A stretch of DNA of 64,000 bases from the NCBI GenBank assembly GCA_023417315.1, contig JAEZFW010000055.1, positions 124,001 to 188,000 on the forward strand. The letters run 5' to 3'. This DNA is from Pseudomonadota bacterium (GTDB lineage Bacteria > Pseudomonadota > Gammaproteobacteria > Steroidobacterales > Steroidobacteraceae). Below the pieces are notes generated by a model. The model saw only the letters and a list, made by a program, of their open reading frames with translations, searched no databases and was not told the origin of the DNA. Positions 1 through 8,217 of this stretch are shown one piece after another; position 1 is the first letter of the stretch; each line of letters opens with the position of its first letter. The position numbers and the translations under genes are program-made.

Positions 1-463
1 AACTGAACGCCTTGGCGCGCAGTTCGGGCCGGAAGTAGTCCGCGATCAACGACGACATGGTGGGTGTAACGGCTGCTTCCCCGGCCCCAACGAAAAGCCG
101 CGCGATAAACAGCCCGACGAAGGTCGACGCGAGGCCGAACGCTGAGGTCGCAAAGCTGAACAGCACGAGGCTCGCGACCAGGACCGGCACGCGTCGGTAG
201 CGGTCGATGAGTATTCCGACCGGCAAGCCGAGAGCCGTATAGAGAATCGCGAACGCGAGTCCGATAAGGAGCGATATGCCCGTATCGCTCACATTGAGAT
301 CGCGCTGCATGGAATCGACGAGCAGGCCGATGACCACGCGATCGAGCGTCGCGATCGCGTAAACCAAGATCAGCAGGAACAGGACGTACCACGCATAGGC
401 GGGTTTGGGCCAACTTACTGCCTCGGCTGCATCTGCGTCGGCCGAGGTTTGCGGTTGCTGCAT
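1..463 (-). CDS. MFS transporter, N-terminal part (cut by window edge)
   Basis: The reading frame starts at an ATG on the complement (461-463) and runs off the left end of the window, so only about 154 residues are visible. The N-terminus is polar and is followed by hydrophobic helices (YVLFLLILVYAIATLDRVV, then ISLLIGLAFAILYTALGLPVG). The loop IDRYRR sits where MFS carriers have their conserved basic loop 2-3 motif, and GAGEAAVTPT resembles the motif in helix 5 of spinster-like or anion/carboxylate MFS permeases. It is an inner-membrane secondary transporter whose substrate cannot be told. It diverges from the exported-protein, amidohydrolase and TonB-receptor genes at 968-8778, so it may import the compound those genes handle; that is inference. 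A second MFS gene of similar type lies at 23302. Confidence 0.85.
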   Translation of the reverse strand, partial: MQQPQTSADADAAEAVSWPKPAYAWYVLFLLILVYAIATLDRVVIGLLVDSMQRDLNVSDTGISLLIGLAFAILYTALGLPVGILIDRYRRVPVLVASLVLFSFATSAFGLASTFVGLFIARLFVGAGEAAVTPTMSSLIADYFRPELRAKAFS

Positions 464-496
464 GACTAGTGGGTATCGGAAAAGCGCCTCGGCGCA

Positions 497-631
497 TCAA
501 GCGCTGAGGTCTATGCGCTCTTTCACGATCTTCGGGTAGTCCGAATCGAGCCGGGCCGATGGCGCCGTCGTTGGCGCGAGAGCCGACATCGTTGCTGCGA
601 CTGCGCTGCGCCCCATCGATAGCTTCTTCAT
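497..631 (-). CDS. Possible small exported protein, 44 aa
   Basis: This is a short frame starting MKKLSMGRSAVAATMSALAP and ending KERIDLSA. An AAGGGG ribosome-binding site lies six bases before the ATG. The N-terminus has two Lys followed by a mostly Ala/Ser/Thr stretch, like a weak signal peptide, leaving a tail of about 18 charged residues. It lies just upstream of, and on the same strand as, the MFS permease and may share its transcript. No family is recognised. It could be a real small peptide, a leader, or the surviving 5' end of a decayed exported-protein gene. Confidence 0.35.
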   Translation of the reverse strand: MKKLSMGRSAVAATMSALAPTTAPSARLDSDYPKIVKERIDLSA

Positions 632-682
632 GCGATCCCCTTGCGACCTGTTGCTCGGTCGACAGGCCGAGCAGGTTCTAAG

Positions 683-697
683 GATAGCGTAGTTACC
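683..697. promoter_or_regulatory. Candidate operator GATAGCGTAGTTACC
   Basis: This 15-base site matches the perfect palindrome GATAACGTAGTTATC found at 12881 in 13 of 15 positions and contains the CGTAGTTA core also present at 10657. It lies about 50 bases upstream of the minus-strand genes at 497 and 1. The flanking CTAGGTTAGCGCTACG adds further partial symmetry. The cognate regulator is unknown. Confidence 0.35.
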
Positions 698-848
698 TAG
701 GTTAGCGCTACGATGCCAATTCGCTGCAATGTGCCTGCATGCGGAGCGTGTTTCGCAGCGCTATCCAACGCTGTCACCTTGCTGCGGATGAAGAGTCAGA
801 CATCGCTCGGGCGCGAACCATCTTGACAAGCTGCGCCTCCTCGGCAAT

Positions 849-874
849 GTTGTCATGTAGATAACATAGACAAC
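849..874. promoter_or_regulatory. Inverted repeat in the divergent promoter region
   Basis: Arms GTTGTC (849-854) and GACAAC (869-874) flank a 14-base centre that is itself partly symmetric (ATGT near the left arm, ACAT near the right). It sits about 95 bases upstream of the start at 968 in the 336-base non-coding stretch 632-967, which separates divergent genes and holds no other gene that I can see. It is a plausible operator for the 968 transcript. Confidence 0.35.
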
Positions 875-967
875 GTAGTAGACGACGCGATCGAATGATG
901 ACTGCGAGTTGTCGTCCGCGCCAACTAGTGACCAACGGTGTTGGTCGTTCTGCAGGGGGGAGTACAA

Positions 968-1822
968 ATGAAGAGCGAATCGATGATCAGCCGCCGATCT
1001 CTGCTCGCCGCCACGACCGGCGTCGCCGCACTCGCGGTCGGCGCGCCGCTGAGCGCGTCCGCAGCAGGTCGAAACAGTGCGAAGTCCGCGCCGCGGACGG
1101 GCGCGCGTCCTCCGACGCTACGCAATACCCGAGGCAAGATTCTTTACATCAGTGACGACGGCACGGAACGCGGACGCGAGTGGTTCTCTTTCACCTGGCG
1201 CCGCGACGGTCAGATCACGCTGCGCGCCTATTGCGAGATCGACGACGGCCAAGTAGAGCGGGACGTGGTGCAGACGATGACGCCGGACTTCGCGCCCCTC
1301 GACTGCTTCATGCGCCTGCATTCGCGAGGAGCATTCCTAGGCACGGGATGGGTTCGCGTGACCGATACGCAAGCCGAATGCGAGGTGTTCAACAAGGATA
1401 TCGGACGCGTGGAGCAGGTCATCAAGTTGGATAGACCTGTGCCGACCCTCGTGACTCATCCGTTGTCTTCCGATTCGCTACTCGCGCGTCGCTACGATCA
1501 TTCGAAGAGCGATCGCGTCCAGTACTGGGAGGGCGGTCTTTCGACATCGCCCTTACTCGATGGTGCCAGCGGTCCGCTGCTTTCACAGAACGGACGACGG
1601 GCACTCGAGTATGTCGGTCCGGAGCGTGTCACGGTGCCGGCCGGCACCTTCGACACGCATCACTACAAGATCCTCATGAAGCCAAAAGCAGATGGCACGC
1701 CGACCTCTTATGAGCTCTGGGCTACTCATCCCGACTACCTATTCGTGCGCGGTACGGTAAGCGGCTATCTCAACAATAAGACCGGATCCGGCACGTACGA
1801 GCTCGTGGAGTATGAAGGTTGA
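968..1822 (+). CDS. Tat-exported protein of unknown function (DUF3108-like)
   Basis: This 284-residue protein begins MKSESMISRRSLLAATTG, a twin-arginine leader followed by an Ala-rich hydrophobic stretch and a likely cleavage after SASAA. I chose the ATG at 968 because a G-rich ribosome-binding site (GGGGGGAG) precedes it; an upstream in-frame start would put ten extra residues before the Tat leader. The mature part is beta-rich. Its C-terminal pattern (VTVPAGTFDTHHYKI, YELWATHPDYLFVRG, YELVEYE) resembles periplasmic DUF3108-type proteins, but I cannot assign a function. The gene is followed 116 bases later by the amidohydrolase at 1939, suggesting co-expression. Confidence 0.8.
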   Translation: MKSESMISRRSLLAATTGVAALAVGAPLSASAAGRNSAKSAPRTGARPPTLRNTRGKILYISDDGTERGREWFSFTWRRDGQITLRAYCEIDDGQVERDVVQTMTPDFAPLDCFMRLHSRGAFLGTGWVRVTDTQAECEVFNKDIGRVEQVIKLDRPVPTLVTHPLSSDSLLARRYDHSKSDRVQYWEGGLSTSPLLDGASGPLLSQNGRRALEYVGPERVTVPAGTFDTHHYKILMKPKADGTPTSYELWATHPDYLFVRGTVSGYLNNKTGSGTYELVEYEG

Positions 1823-1938
1823 TGGTCTGCGTGAGCGCGATCCCTCGTAATCGTTGCTTCGCCGGGATCGCCAAGCACATTTCTTCTTCGCCGCGCTCCG
1901 ACCAACTCTAGCAGCGCACTCGGAGATTTGGAGAACTA

Positions 1939-3414
1939 ATGGACCGTCGTACGTTCCTCGCCGGTGCTGCTGCAATCGCAGCCGCGCCGTTCGAAGTCAG
2001 CGCCCGCGATACACGCGGGGAGTTGCTGCTCACCGATGCGATCGTGCTGACGATGAACGGTACGCGCCGTGCTTTCCGCTCTGGCTACGTCTGGATTCGC
2101 GGAGAGCGAATCCATCGTGTCGGGCCGATGCGGGATCTGGGTGAGTTGCCGCGCGGCATCAAGCATAGACGGCTCAACGGCCGCCTGATCATGCCCGGCC
2201 TCGTGAATTGCCACACGCATCTCGCGAGCGGCATTACACGCGGTGTCTACGATGAGATGCCCCTGGAGGTTTGGTTTGCGAAGGGTATGTGGCCCGTGCT
2301 CAACGCCTTCGATGCGCAAGCTTCCGAGAGCGGCGCGAATGTGTCGCTACTCGAGTTGCTGAGCAACGGCGTGACGACCACCGCAGTGGGCGAGATCGGC
2401 AGCCGACATCCTGACCGGCTCGATGGCGTGCTCACCGCAGTCGAGCGTTCCGGTATTCGTGCGAAAGTGGCGCGAATGGCGATGGATAGTGCCGACGAAG
2501 CAAGCCCCGCGCAGTTCATTCCGGAAGGCTATCGCGACACTCCGAAGTTTGCTGCCGACGAGGTCCGCCGGTTGCGCAAGCGCTTCAACTCAGCACGGGT
2601 CGAGGTCGTGCCTGAAGCGTTGGGCGTACTTCGCTGCACGCCCGAGATGGTACAGGCGATGCACGCGGTGTCTCGGGAGACGGACAGCTTGTTCTCGATG
2701 CATGCCGCAAGCTCCCAGAACGAGCGCGATGAGAGTCGCCGCCGATTCGGCCACGGGAGCATCAGCGAGCTTGAGCGACTCGGCGTGCTCGGGCCAAAGA
2801 CGTTGCTGGCCCACGCGATCTGGCTCGATGATGCCGAGATCGAACTGGTCGCGGCACGCGGCACCGGCCTCTCCTATAACCCTGTTTCGAACGCGTACTA
2901 CGCCTCCGGGATCGCACGTTTGCCCGAGTTGCTCGCTGCGGGCGCTCGCCTGGGACTCGGCGTCGATGGGGCATCGACCAACAATGGCCAGAATGTCTGG
3001 GAGACCATGAAGATGGCGATGCTCTTCCAGAAACAGAAGCTCGAGAATGCGAACTTCGGGTCGGCAGAGCTGGCGCTCGAGTTGATGACGCGCGGCGGTG
3101 CGGCAGCACTCCACATGGAAGACAGCATCGGCTCGCTCGAGCCTGGGAAGTTCGCTGATCTGATCGTGATCGACACCGAGCGGGTTTCGCTCACGCCAGC
3201 GCAGACACTCATCTCCAATCTCGTCTACTCACCCGATCCTGGTGCAGTGCAGGACGTCTACATCGGGGGCGAGCAGGTGATCCAGAACGGTCACCACCCC
3301 CGGCTCGATCGCAAAGCAGTCATCGCCGGTGCGCGCGCGGCCTCCGAGCAGGTGTTGAAGGGAGCGGGTCTCGACGAGTACGTGCGCACGCGCGGTGGCT
3401 GGCGCTGGGAATAG
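1939..3414 (+). CDS. Amidohydrolase, TRZ/ATZ (cytosine deaminase-like) type, with Tat-like leader
   Basis: The protein has 491 residues and a GGAGA ribosome-binding site. It begins MDRRTFLAGAAAIAAAP, a typical short Tat signal. The metal site of the amidohydrolase superfamily is visible: His92 and His94 in VNCHTHL, His255 in SMHAAS, His292 in LLAHAIW and Asp343 in LGVDGAST. The NPVSNAYYASG segment matches the NPxSN signature of the chlorohydrolase/methylthioadenosine-deaminase branch, although the residue before NPVSN is Tyr where His is usual. Such enzymes hydrolytically remove amino or other leaving groups from ring carbons. Most homologues are cytosolic, so the exported form is odd. The neighbouring TonB receptor and permease suggest the substrate is an imported nitrogen heterocycle, which is inference. 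Confidence 0.88.
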   Translation: MDRRTFLAGAAAIAAAPFEVSARDTRGELLLTDAIVLTMNGTRRAFRSGYVWIRGERIHRVGPMRDLGELPRGIKHRRLNGRLIMPGLVNCHTHLASGITRGVYDEMPLEVWFAKGMWPVLNAFDAQASESGANVSLLELLSNGVTTTAVGEIGSRHPDRLDGVLTAVERSGIRAKVARMAMDSADEASPAQFIPEGYRDTPKFAADEVRRLRKRFNSARVEVVPEALGVLRCTPEMVQAMHAVSRETDSLFSMHAASSQNERDESRRRFGHGSISELERLGVLGPKTLLAHAIWLDDAEIELVAARGTGLSYNPVSNAYYASGIARLPELLAAGARLGLGVDGASTNNGQNVWETMKMAMLFQKQKLENANFGSAELALELMTRGGAAALHMEDSIGSLEPGKFADLIVIDTERVSLTPAQTLISNLVYSPDPGAVQDVYIGGEQVIQNGHHPRLDRKAVIAGARAASEQVLKGAGLDEYVRTRGGWRWE

Positions 3415-3560
3415 CGCGCCGCTCCATGCGGCAACCAGGCTGATCGTGATGAGTCTGGATATCGCGCTCTAGCATCTGCCCCGATGAGTCGAGCGACAGC
3501 GTTGTCTTGCTCGCTTGCGTGAATGTCGCTCGACGTTGGATTGACAACGATCCTGAAATA

Positions 3561-3579
3561 ACGATACGGTGGGTATCGT
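3561..3579. promoter_or_regulatory. Perfect palindrome upstream of the TonB receptor
   Basis: ACGATACGGTGGGTATCGT has two perfect 7-base arms around a 5-base spacer, about 115 bases before the receptor start at 3695. It lies in the 280-base gap after the amidohydrolase stop. Position and symmetry suggest a dimeric repressor or activator site for the receptor. Confidence 0.45.
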
Positions 3580-3694
3580 CGTAGACGTAGATAGCGAAGT
3601 TCACTAAATCAGCTATTCGCGATACATTCGTGAAGCCGCTTTGGGCAGCGCGTGCGAGCACATGACGCGTACAAGCACTTATGAGGGGACAATC

Positions 3695-5905
3695 ATGCGG
3701 GTTAGTCATCCACGTCGTTCAATAGCAGTGCGAGGGTATGCGTTGGGCACCGCGCTGCTTGCATCGGGCGTTGCGTACTCACAGACGACTGAAACGACAT
3801 CGCTCCCGGACCGCGGCGCAGCCTCGGGCGAGCTCACTGAGATATCGGTGACTGCGCAACGCACCACTTCGACGGTTCAAGAAACCCCGATCGCGCTGAC
3901 GGCGGTGGACGCTCAGATCCTGGAGGAGCGTCAGATCATTTCCGTAAAGGACGTCGGAGGCATCGTGCCCGGACTCCTCGTGGAACCGGTGACGAGCACG
4001 TCGAACTCGGCGCGTATCGTGTTACGCGGCGTCGGTCAGGAGAACAGCGGCATTCTATATGATCCGGGCATCGGCGTTTACGTGGATGATGTCTACCAGC
4101 CACGCCTGAACGGAGTGTTCTTCGACTTCTTCGATATTGAGCGTGTCGAAGTCCTGCGCGGCCCGCAAGGCACGCTCTACGGTCGTAACACCTCAGGTGG
4201 TGCGATCAAGCTTGTCACTCGAACGCCACGGCTCGATCGTGCGGAAAGCGGCGGCGATCTCACGTACGGTTCGTACGACTCCTTCTCCGCTCGTGGCTAT
4301 GCAAGCGTTCCGATCGTGACGGATACGCTGGCCATGTCGGCCAGCTTCGTGAAGCGAGAGCGCGACGGCTACATCGAGTCCACCAGGACCGGCCAGAAGC
4401 TCGGCAAAGTCGATTCGCTCGCAGCGCGCACCAAGCTTCACTACGAGCCTACCGATCGACTCCAGGCTTCGCTTTCGATCGACTACATGCAAGACCGCGG
4501 CGATTCGGGTATCGGTGTCCCAATCAGCACGTATCCGACGGTCACTAACCCAAATGCGACGCCCGACCGAGATTTGTTCACTACAGAGCTAGATGGTCCC
4601 CAAGTGAGCAATCTGGATTCCATCGGCGCCGTCGCGAATATCCGCTACGAGATCAACGATGCACTCTCGATCGCGTCCATCACCGGTTACCGTACGCTCG
4701 ATCTCGAGCAGGCGGCACACTTCGCTCAGCTTGCGACCGGCGAGCTCGGCAGCGACTACAAGGCGACGGATGACAGCTTCAGCCAAGAAGTCACGCTCGA
4801 GATTCAGTCCGGAATCTTCTCGGGCGTTGCCGGTCTGTACTACTTCAAAGAGCGCGGTGAGATGACGCGTGGCTATCTCGACGTTCCACCGGGCTTCGTC
4901 TACAGCACGCCGCACGAACTGCGCCGCGACACTGAAGCGTACGCTGTATTCGCCGAGCTCAATGCTGAGCTTTTCGCCGGCTTCAATCTCATCGGCGGTA
5001 TCCGCTGGACACAGGAAGATGCTTCGCTCACACAGATCTATCCCACGATCTATAACGTCTTACAGTCGGCGGACGAATCCTTCAGCGACGTCACGCCGAA
5101 GTTTGGCTTCAACTGGCAGGTCGCAGAGGACACCATGATCTATGCGACCTACACGGAGGGTTTCAAATCCGGTGGTTTCAACAACGTCACGCCGAACGTG
5201 AATGCCAGTACAGGGGAGCGCTTAGGTCCTGAGGTTTTCGATCCCGAAACAGTCGAAAGCTACGAGGCTGGCATCAAGCTGACCACGCCGAACCGCAGGG
5301 GGCGTTTGAACCTCGCCGTGTTCCGAGCCGATTACGAGGGCGTACAGCTACCGGCTTTCATTCCCGGTACGGCCATCACTACGGTCAAGAACGCTACGAG
5401 TGCGCGGATCGAGGGTATAGAAATCGAGCCGACCTGGCGTCCGACCGACAACTTCGAGCTCTATGGTGCGCTGTCATTTCTTCACGGCGACTACACGGGC
5501 CCGTACACGTGTTCGAATGCCTCAGGGGTGTTCGTCGATTGTAGTCAGAACGAGATCAAGGGCGTGATCCCAACACAGGCGACGCTCGGCTTTACCTATA
5601 CCCCTGAATGGAGCATTCCCGGCGAGATCAGTCTGGGCGGTGACTGGAGGTACACGAGCTTCTATTACAACAACGTTTCTAACGAGACCGAGCTTGCGCA
5701 GTCGAAGGCCGTGGGCGTGTGGCAGGGATTCATCAAATGGACGAGCCCGAGCGACACTTGGAACGTTGCATTGGAGGGGCGCAATCTTGCAGACAAGATG
5801 TACTACCGCGCGGCCCTGCTGCTCTCCAACGCTACATCACCATCAACGACTGTCTATCCGAGTGAACCTCGAATGGTGAATCTGCGGGTAGGCTTCAAAT
5901 TCTGA
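3695..5905 (+). CDS. TonB-dependent outer-membrane receptor
   Basis: This is a 736-residue receptor starting at the ATG preceded by GAGGGGAC; an in-frame ATG 54 bases earlier lacks a comparable site. A signal peptide (about residues 1-30, ending AYSQ) is followed by a likely TonB-box region (LTEISVTAQ). The plug domain contains ARIVLRGVGQ, GIGVYVDDVY and VEVLRGPQGTLYGRNTSGGAI. A beta-barrel follows and ends in the aromatic C-terminus LRVGFKF. Length and the RNTSGGAIKLVTR signature are typical of the large sphingomonad/gammaproteobacterial receptor group. It should carry a substrate across the outer membrane using TonB energy; a candidate TonB lies at 22176. A palindrome upstream suggests substrate-responsive control. 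Confidence 0.95.
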   Translation: MRVSHPRRSIAVRGYALGTALLASGVAYSQTTETTSLPDRGAASGELTEISVTAQRTTSTVQETPIALTAVDAQILEERQIISVKDVGGIVPGLLVEPVTSTSNSARIVLRGVGQENSGILYDPGIGVYVDDVYQPRLNGVFFDFFDIERVEVLRGPQGTLYGRNTSGGAIKLVTRTPRLDRAESGGDLTYGSYDSFSARGYASVPIVTDTLAMSASFVKRERDGYIESTRTGQKLGKVDSLAARTKLHYEPTDRLQASLSIDYMQDRGDSGIGVPISTYPTVTNPNATPDRDLFTTELDGPQVSNLDSIGAVANIRYEINDALSIASITGYRTLDLEQAAHFAQLATGELGSDYKATDDSFSQEVTLEIQSGIFSGVAGLYYFKERGEMTRGYLDVPPGFVYSTPHELRRDTEAYAVFAELNAELFAGFNLIGGIRWTQEDASLTQIYPTIYNVLQSADESFSDVTPKFGFNWQVAEDTMIYATYTEGFKSGGFNNVTPNVNASTGERLGPEVFDPETVESYEAGIKLTTPNRRGRLNLAVFRADYEGVQLPAFIPGTAITTVKNATSARIEGIEIEPTWRPTDNFELYGALSFLHGDYTGPYTCSNASGVFVDCSQNEIKGVIPTQATLGFTYTPEWSIPGEISLGGDWRYTSFYYNNVSNETELAQSKAVGVWQGFIKWTSPSDTWNVALEGRNLADKMYYRAALLLSNATSPSTTVYPSEPRMVNLRVGFKF

Positions 5906-5945
5906 TGTTGCTCGAAGGGACGTGTATTAGGTGATACGAGGTGAT

Positions 5946-5972
5946 TAGCCGGCTAGCTCGACGCGCCGGCTA
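5946..5972 (+). terminator. Hairpin after the TonB receptor gene
   Basis: TAGCCGGC (5946-5953) and GCCGGCTA (5965-5972) form a perfect 8-base GC-rich stem with an 11-base loop, 41 bases after the receptor stop. There is no run of T after it, so it is at best an imperfect intrinsic terminator or an mRNA-stabilising stem. Confidence 0.4.
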
Positions 5973-6067
5973 GTCCGAACCCTCCATCTCGCGGGCGTCA
6001 CCGGAATGTGCATGGATATTTGAGCTCTTCGACGTCCCGAGACCAGCGAACCGCAGGCCGAACCGCG

Positions 6068-6736
6068 ATGTCCACGCAGCTTTCCTTGCTGACGCTCATG
6101 CATGTCCTCGTGTTCGTCTACTGGCTAGGCGGGGACCTGGGAGCGTTTTTCTCTTCCTATACGCTCATTGATCCTAAGAAGCCCGTCGAGGCTCGCCTGT
6201 TCGCGCTCAAGGTCGTCAACAATGTCGACATGGCGCCGAAGACGAGCCTGATCCTTACGCTTCCTACCGGATTGACACTCGCAGGTGTCAAGGGCTGGCT
6301 GGCCTTGTCTACCGGAGTTCTCACCGCGGTCTGGATTGCGAGCGCCATCTGGCTGTTCCTGGTGTGGCGCATTCACTTGAAGCATCTCCCAACGAGCGCG
6401 CGCGAGCGCCGCCTCGACATCGCTATTCGTTGGGTTCTGGTTGTCGCGCTGATACTGCTCGGAGGTGTACGGGTGATCGGCCTCGTTCCTCAGGTACCTC
6501 TATTCATTGCGATCAAGCTTCTGCTTCTGGCAACGGCTATGATCGCGGGACTGATGGTGCGGCGGGCACTCGGCCCGCTCTTCACAGCCGTTCGCGAGAT
6601 GGCTGCGAACGGCCCCACTCCCGAGGGCGATGCGGCGATGCGCCACATCATTCTTCGTCGCAGCAAGCCCACGGTGGCCTTCATCTGGATTCTGATCACT
6701 ACCGCAGCATTCTGCGGCATCGCAATTCCTGTCTGA
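6068..6736 (+). CDS. Multi-pass membrane protein, CopD-like
   Basis: The 222-residue protein begins MSTQLSLLTLMHVLVFVYWLGG and has about five to six hydrophobic segments, with few soluble domains. An in-frame ATG at 6008 would add 20 polar residues; I prefer 6068 because the hydrophobic helix starts there, though its ribosome-binding site is weak. The opening helix with His and the WLGGDLGAFF motif resembles CopD-type or DUF2269-type membrane proteins, which have buried His residues for copper or heme. It sits between the receptor and the second amidohydrolase and may be an accessory membrane or redox component. The assignment is tentative. Confidence 0.7.
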   Translation: MSTQLSLLTLMHVLVFVYWLGGDLGAFFSSYTLIDPKKPVEARLFALKVVNNVDMAPKTSLILTLPTGLTLAGVKGWLALSTGVLTAVWIASAIWLFLVWRIHLKHLPTSARERRLDIAIRWVLVVALILLGGVRVIGLVPQVPLFIAIKLLLLATAMIAGLMVRRALGPLFTAVREMAANGPTPEGDAAMRHIILRRSKPTVAFIWILITTAAFCGIAIPV

Positions 6737-6804
6737 GGCTCAAGGCGGATGCACTCTTCGCGTGCTCAACTACGAATGAGCGATGTCTTCAGGAGCACTC
6801 CGCG

Positions 6805-8163
6805 ATGAAACTCGATTTAGCAGTCGTCAACGGTACCGTTGTTTTCCCCGAGTTTGGTTCATCCGAAGTCGACATTGGCATCAAGGATGGGCGCATCGCC
6901 GCCATCCTTGAACGTGGCACTGCGAGTGCGCTCGCGGCACAAACGATCGACGCGGGCGGCAAGCTGGTCTTTCCAGGGCTCATCGATGCGCATATTCATT
7001 TCGGCTTCGCCGAGCCGATCACCGAGTACACGACCGAAACGATCTACGCGGCGCAAGGCGGATTCTCGACCGTCATCGGGTATTTTCTGAATAACGAAGA
7101 CTATGGCGGCGTCTTCGAACGAGAGATCCAACATGCGAAGCCGCGGGCACACGTCGATTTCGCGTTTCATTTCAGCACAGCGAGCGAGCAGCACATTCAA
7201 GGCCTCGAAAGCTACGTGCGCAGATACGGTGTGCGCTCCTTCAAGTACTTCATGAACTTCAGAGGTGAGGAAGGTCGCTATCTAGGACTCGACGGCACCG
7301 ACGACGGCTACCTGTACGCATTGCTCGAAGAGGCAGCGCGCATCGGCGGAGTCACTGTCGTGCTGCACACGGAAAACATCGAGCTCGTCAATCGGATCCG
7401 ACGTGAGATGCAGGCAGCAGGCAAGTCGACCCTGCACGATTGGAGCCTGTCGAAGCCGCCGTTCACCGAAGCCGAGAGCGTCGTGCGAGCCATGTACTTC
7501 GCCGAGCATCATGGCGCGACGATCTACATTCCGCATCTCTCGACGCGCATGGCGCTCGATGAAGTGCGGCGCTGGCGCGAGCGCTACGATCGCATCTACG
7601 TGGAGACGTGTCCTCACTACTTGACGCACACGATGAATTCGCAGCTCGGCCCACTCGGCAAAGCGAATCCGCCTTTTCGCTCGCAAGACGATGTCGATGC
7701 GATGTGGGAGGGATTGGCCGACGGCAGCATCGATGTCGTCGCCTCGGATCACGTCCCGCGTAAGCGTGCGACGAAGGAAAAGGGTATATGGCAGGCTTCG
7801 CAGGGATTTCCGGGAACCGCGACGATCCTGCCCGTCTTGATGAGCGAGGGCTATCACCGCGGCCGGCTGTCACTGCAGCGCATCGCTCAGGTGCTCACGA
7901 GCGCGCCTGCGAGAATCTTCTCCATCGACGCGACGAAGGGCGACCTACGCGTCGGACTGGATGCGGACATCACGATCGTGGAGCCCGACTTCGTTCGCGA
8001 AGTGCGCGCGGAGGAGCTCGGCTCTTATTCCGACTACAGCCTCTACGAGGGGCAGAAACTCAAGGGCTGGCCGCGCATGACGATCGTGCGCGGCGTCCCG
8101 GTGATGCAAGATGGCAAGATTGTCGGGCCAGCTGGACACGGCAAGTACTTGCCGCGTTCTTGA
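6805..8163 (+). CDS. Dihydropyrimidinase/allantoinase-type amidohydrolase
   Basis: This is a 452-residue cytosolic enzyme starting at the ATG after CAGGAG. The binuclear metal site of cyclic amidohydrolases is complete: His63 and His65 (DAHIHFG), the bridging Lys147 expected to be carbamylated (SFKYFMN), His188 (LHTEN), His244 (IPHLS) and Asp315 (SDHVPR). Family members open cyclic ureides or imides (dihydropyrimidines, hydantoins, allantoin, dihydroorotate). The C-terminal barrel-closing strand and the usual tail (GYLYALLEEAARIGG, LSKPPFTEAESVVRA) are present. It lies in the same direction as the exported amidohydrolase and TonB receptor, so both hydrolases may act in sequence on one imported heterocycle; the exact substrate is unknown. 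Confidence 0.9.
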   Translation: MKLDLAVVNGTVVFPEFGSSEVDIGIKDGRIAAILERGTASALAAQTIDAGGKLVFPGLIDAHIHFGFAEPITEYTTETIYAAQGGFSTVIGYFLNNEDYGGVFEREIQHAKPRAHVDFAFHFSTASEQHIQGLESYVRRYGVRSFKYFMNFRGEEGRYLGLDGTDDGYLYALLEEAARIGGVTVVLHTENIELVNRIRREMQAAGKSTLHDWSLSKPPFTEAESVVRAMYFAEHHGATIYIPHLSTRMALDEVRRWRERYDRIYVETCPHYLTHTMNSQLGPLGKANPPFRSQDDVDAMWEGLADGSIDVVASDHVPRKRATKEKGIWQASQGFPGTATILPVLMSEGYHRGRLSLQRIAQVLTSAPARIFSIDATKGDLRVGLDADITIVEPDFVREVRAEELGSYSDYSLYEGQKLKGWPRMTIVRGVPVMQDGKIVGPAGHGKYLPRS

Positions 8164-8217
8164 GGCATCCGACAAGCGCCGAAGCTTTCTGTGGCTGTTG
8201 AATGCGAAGGTACTCTG

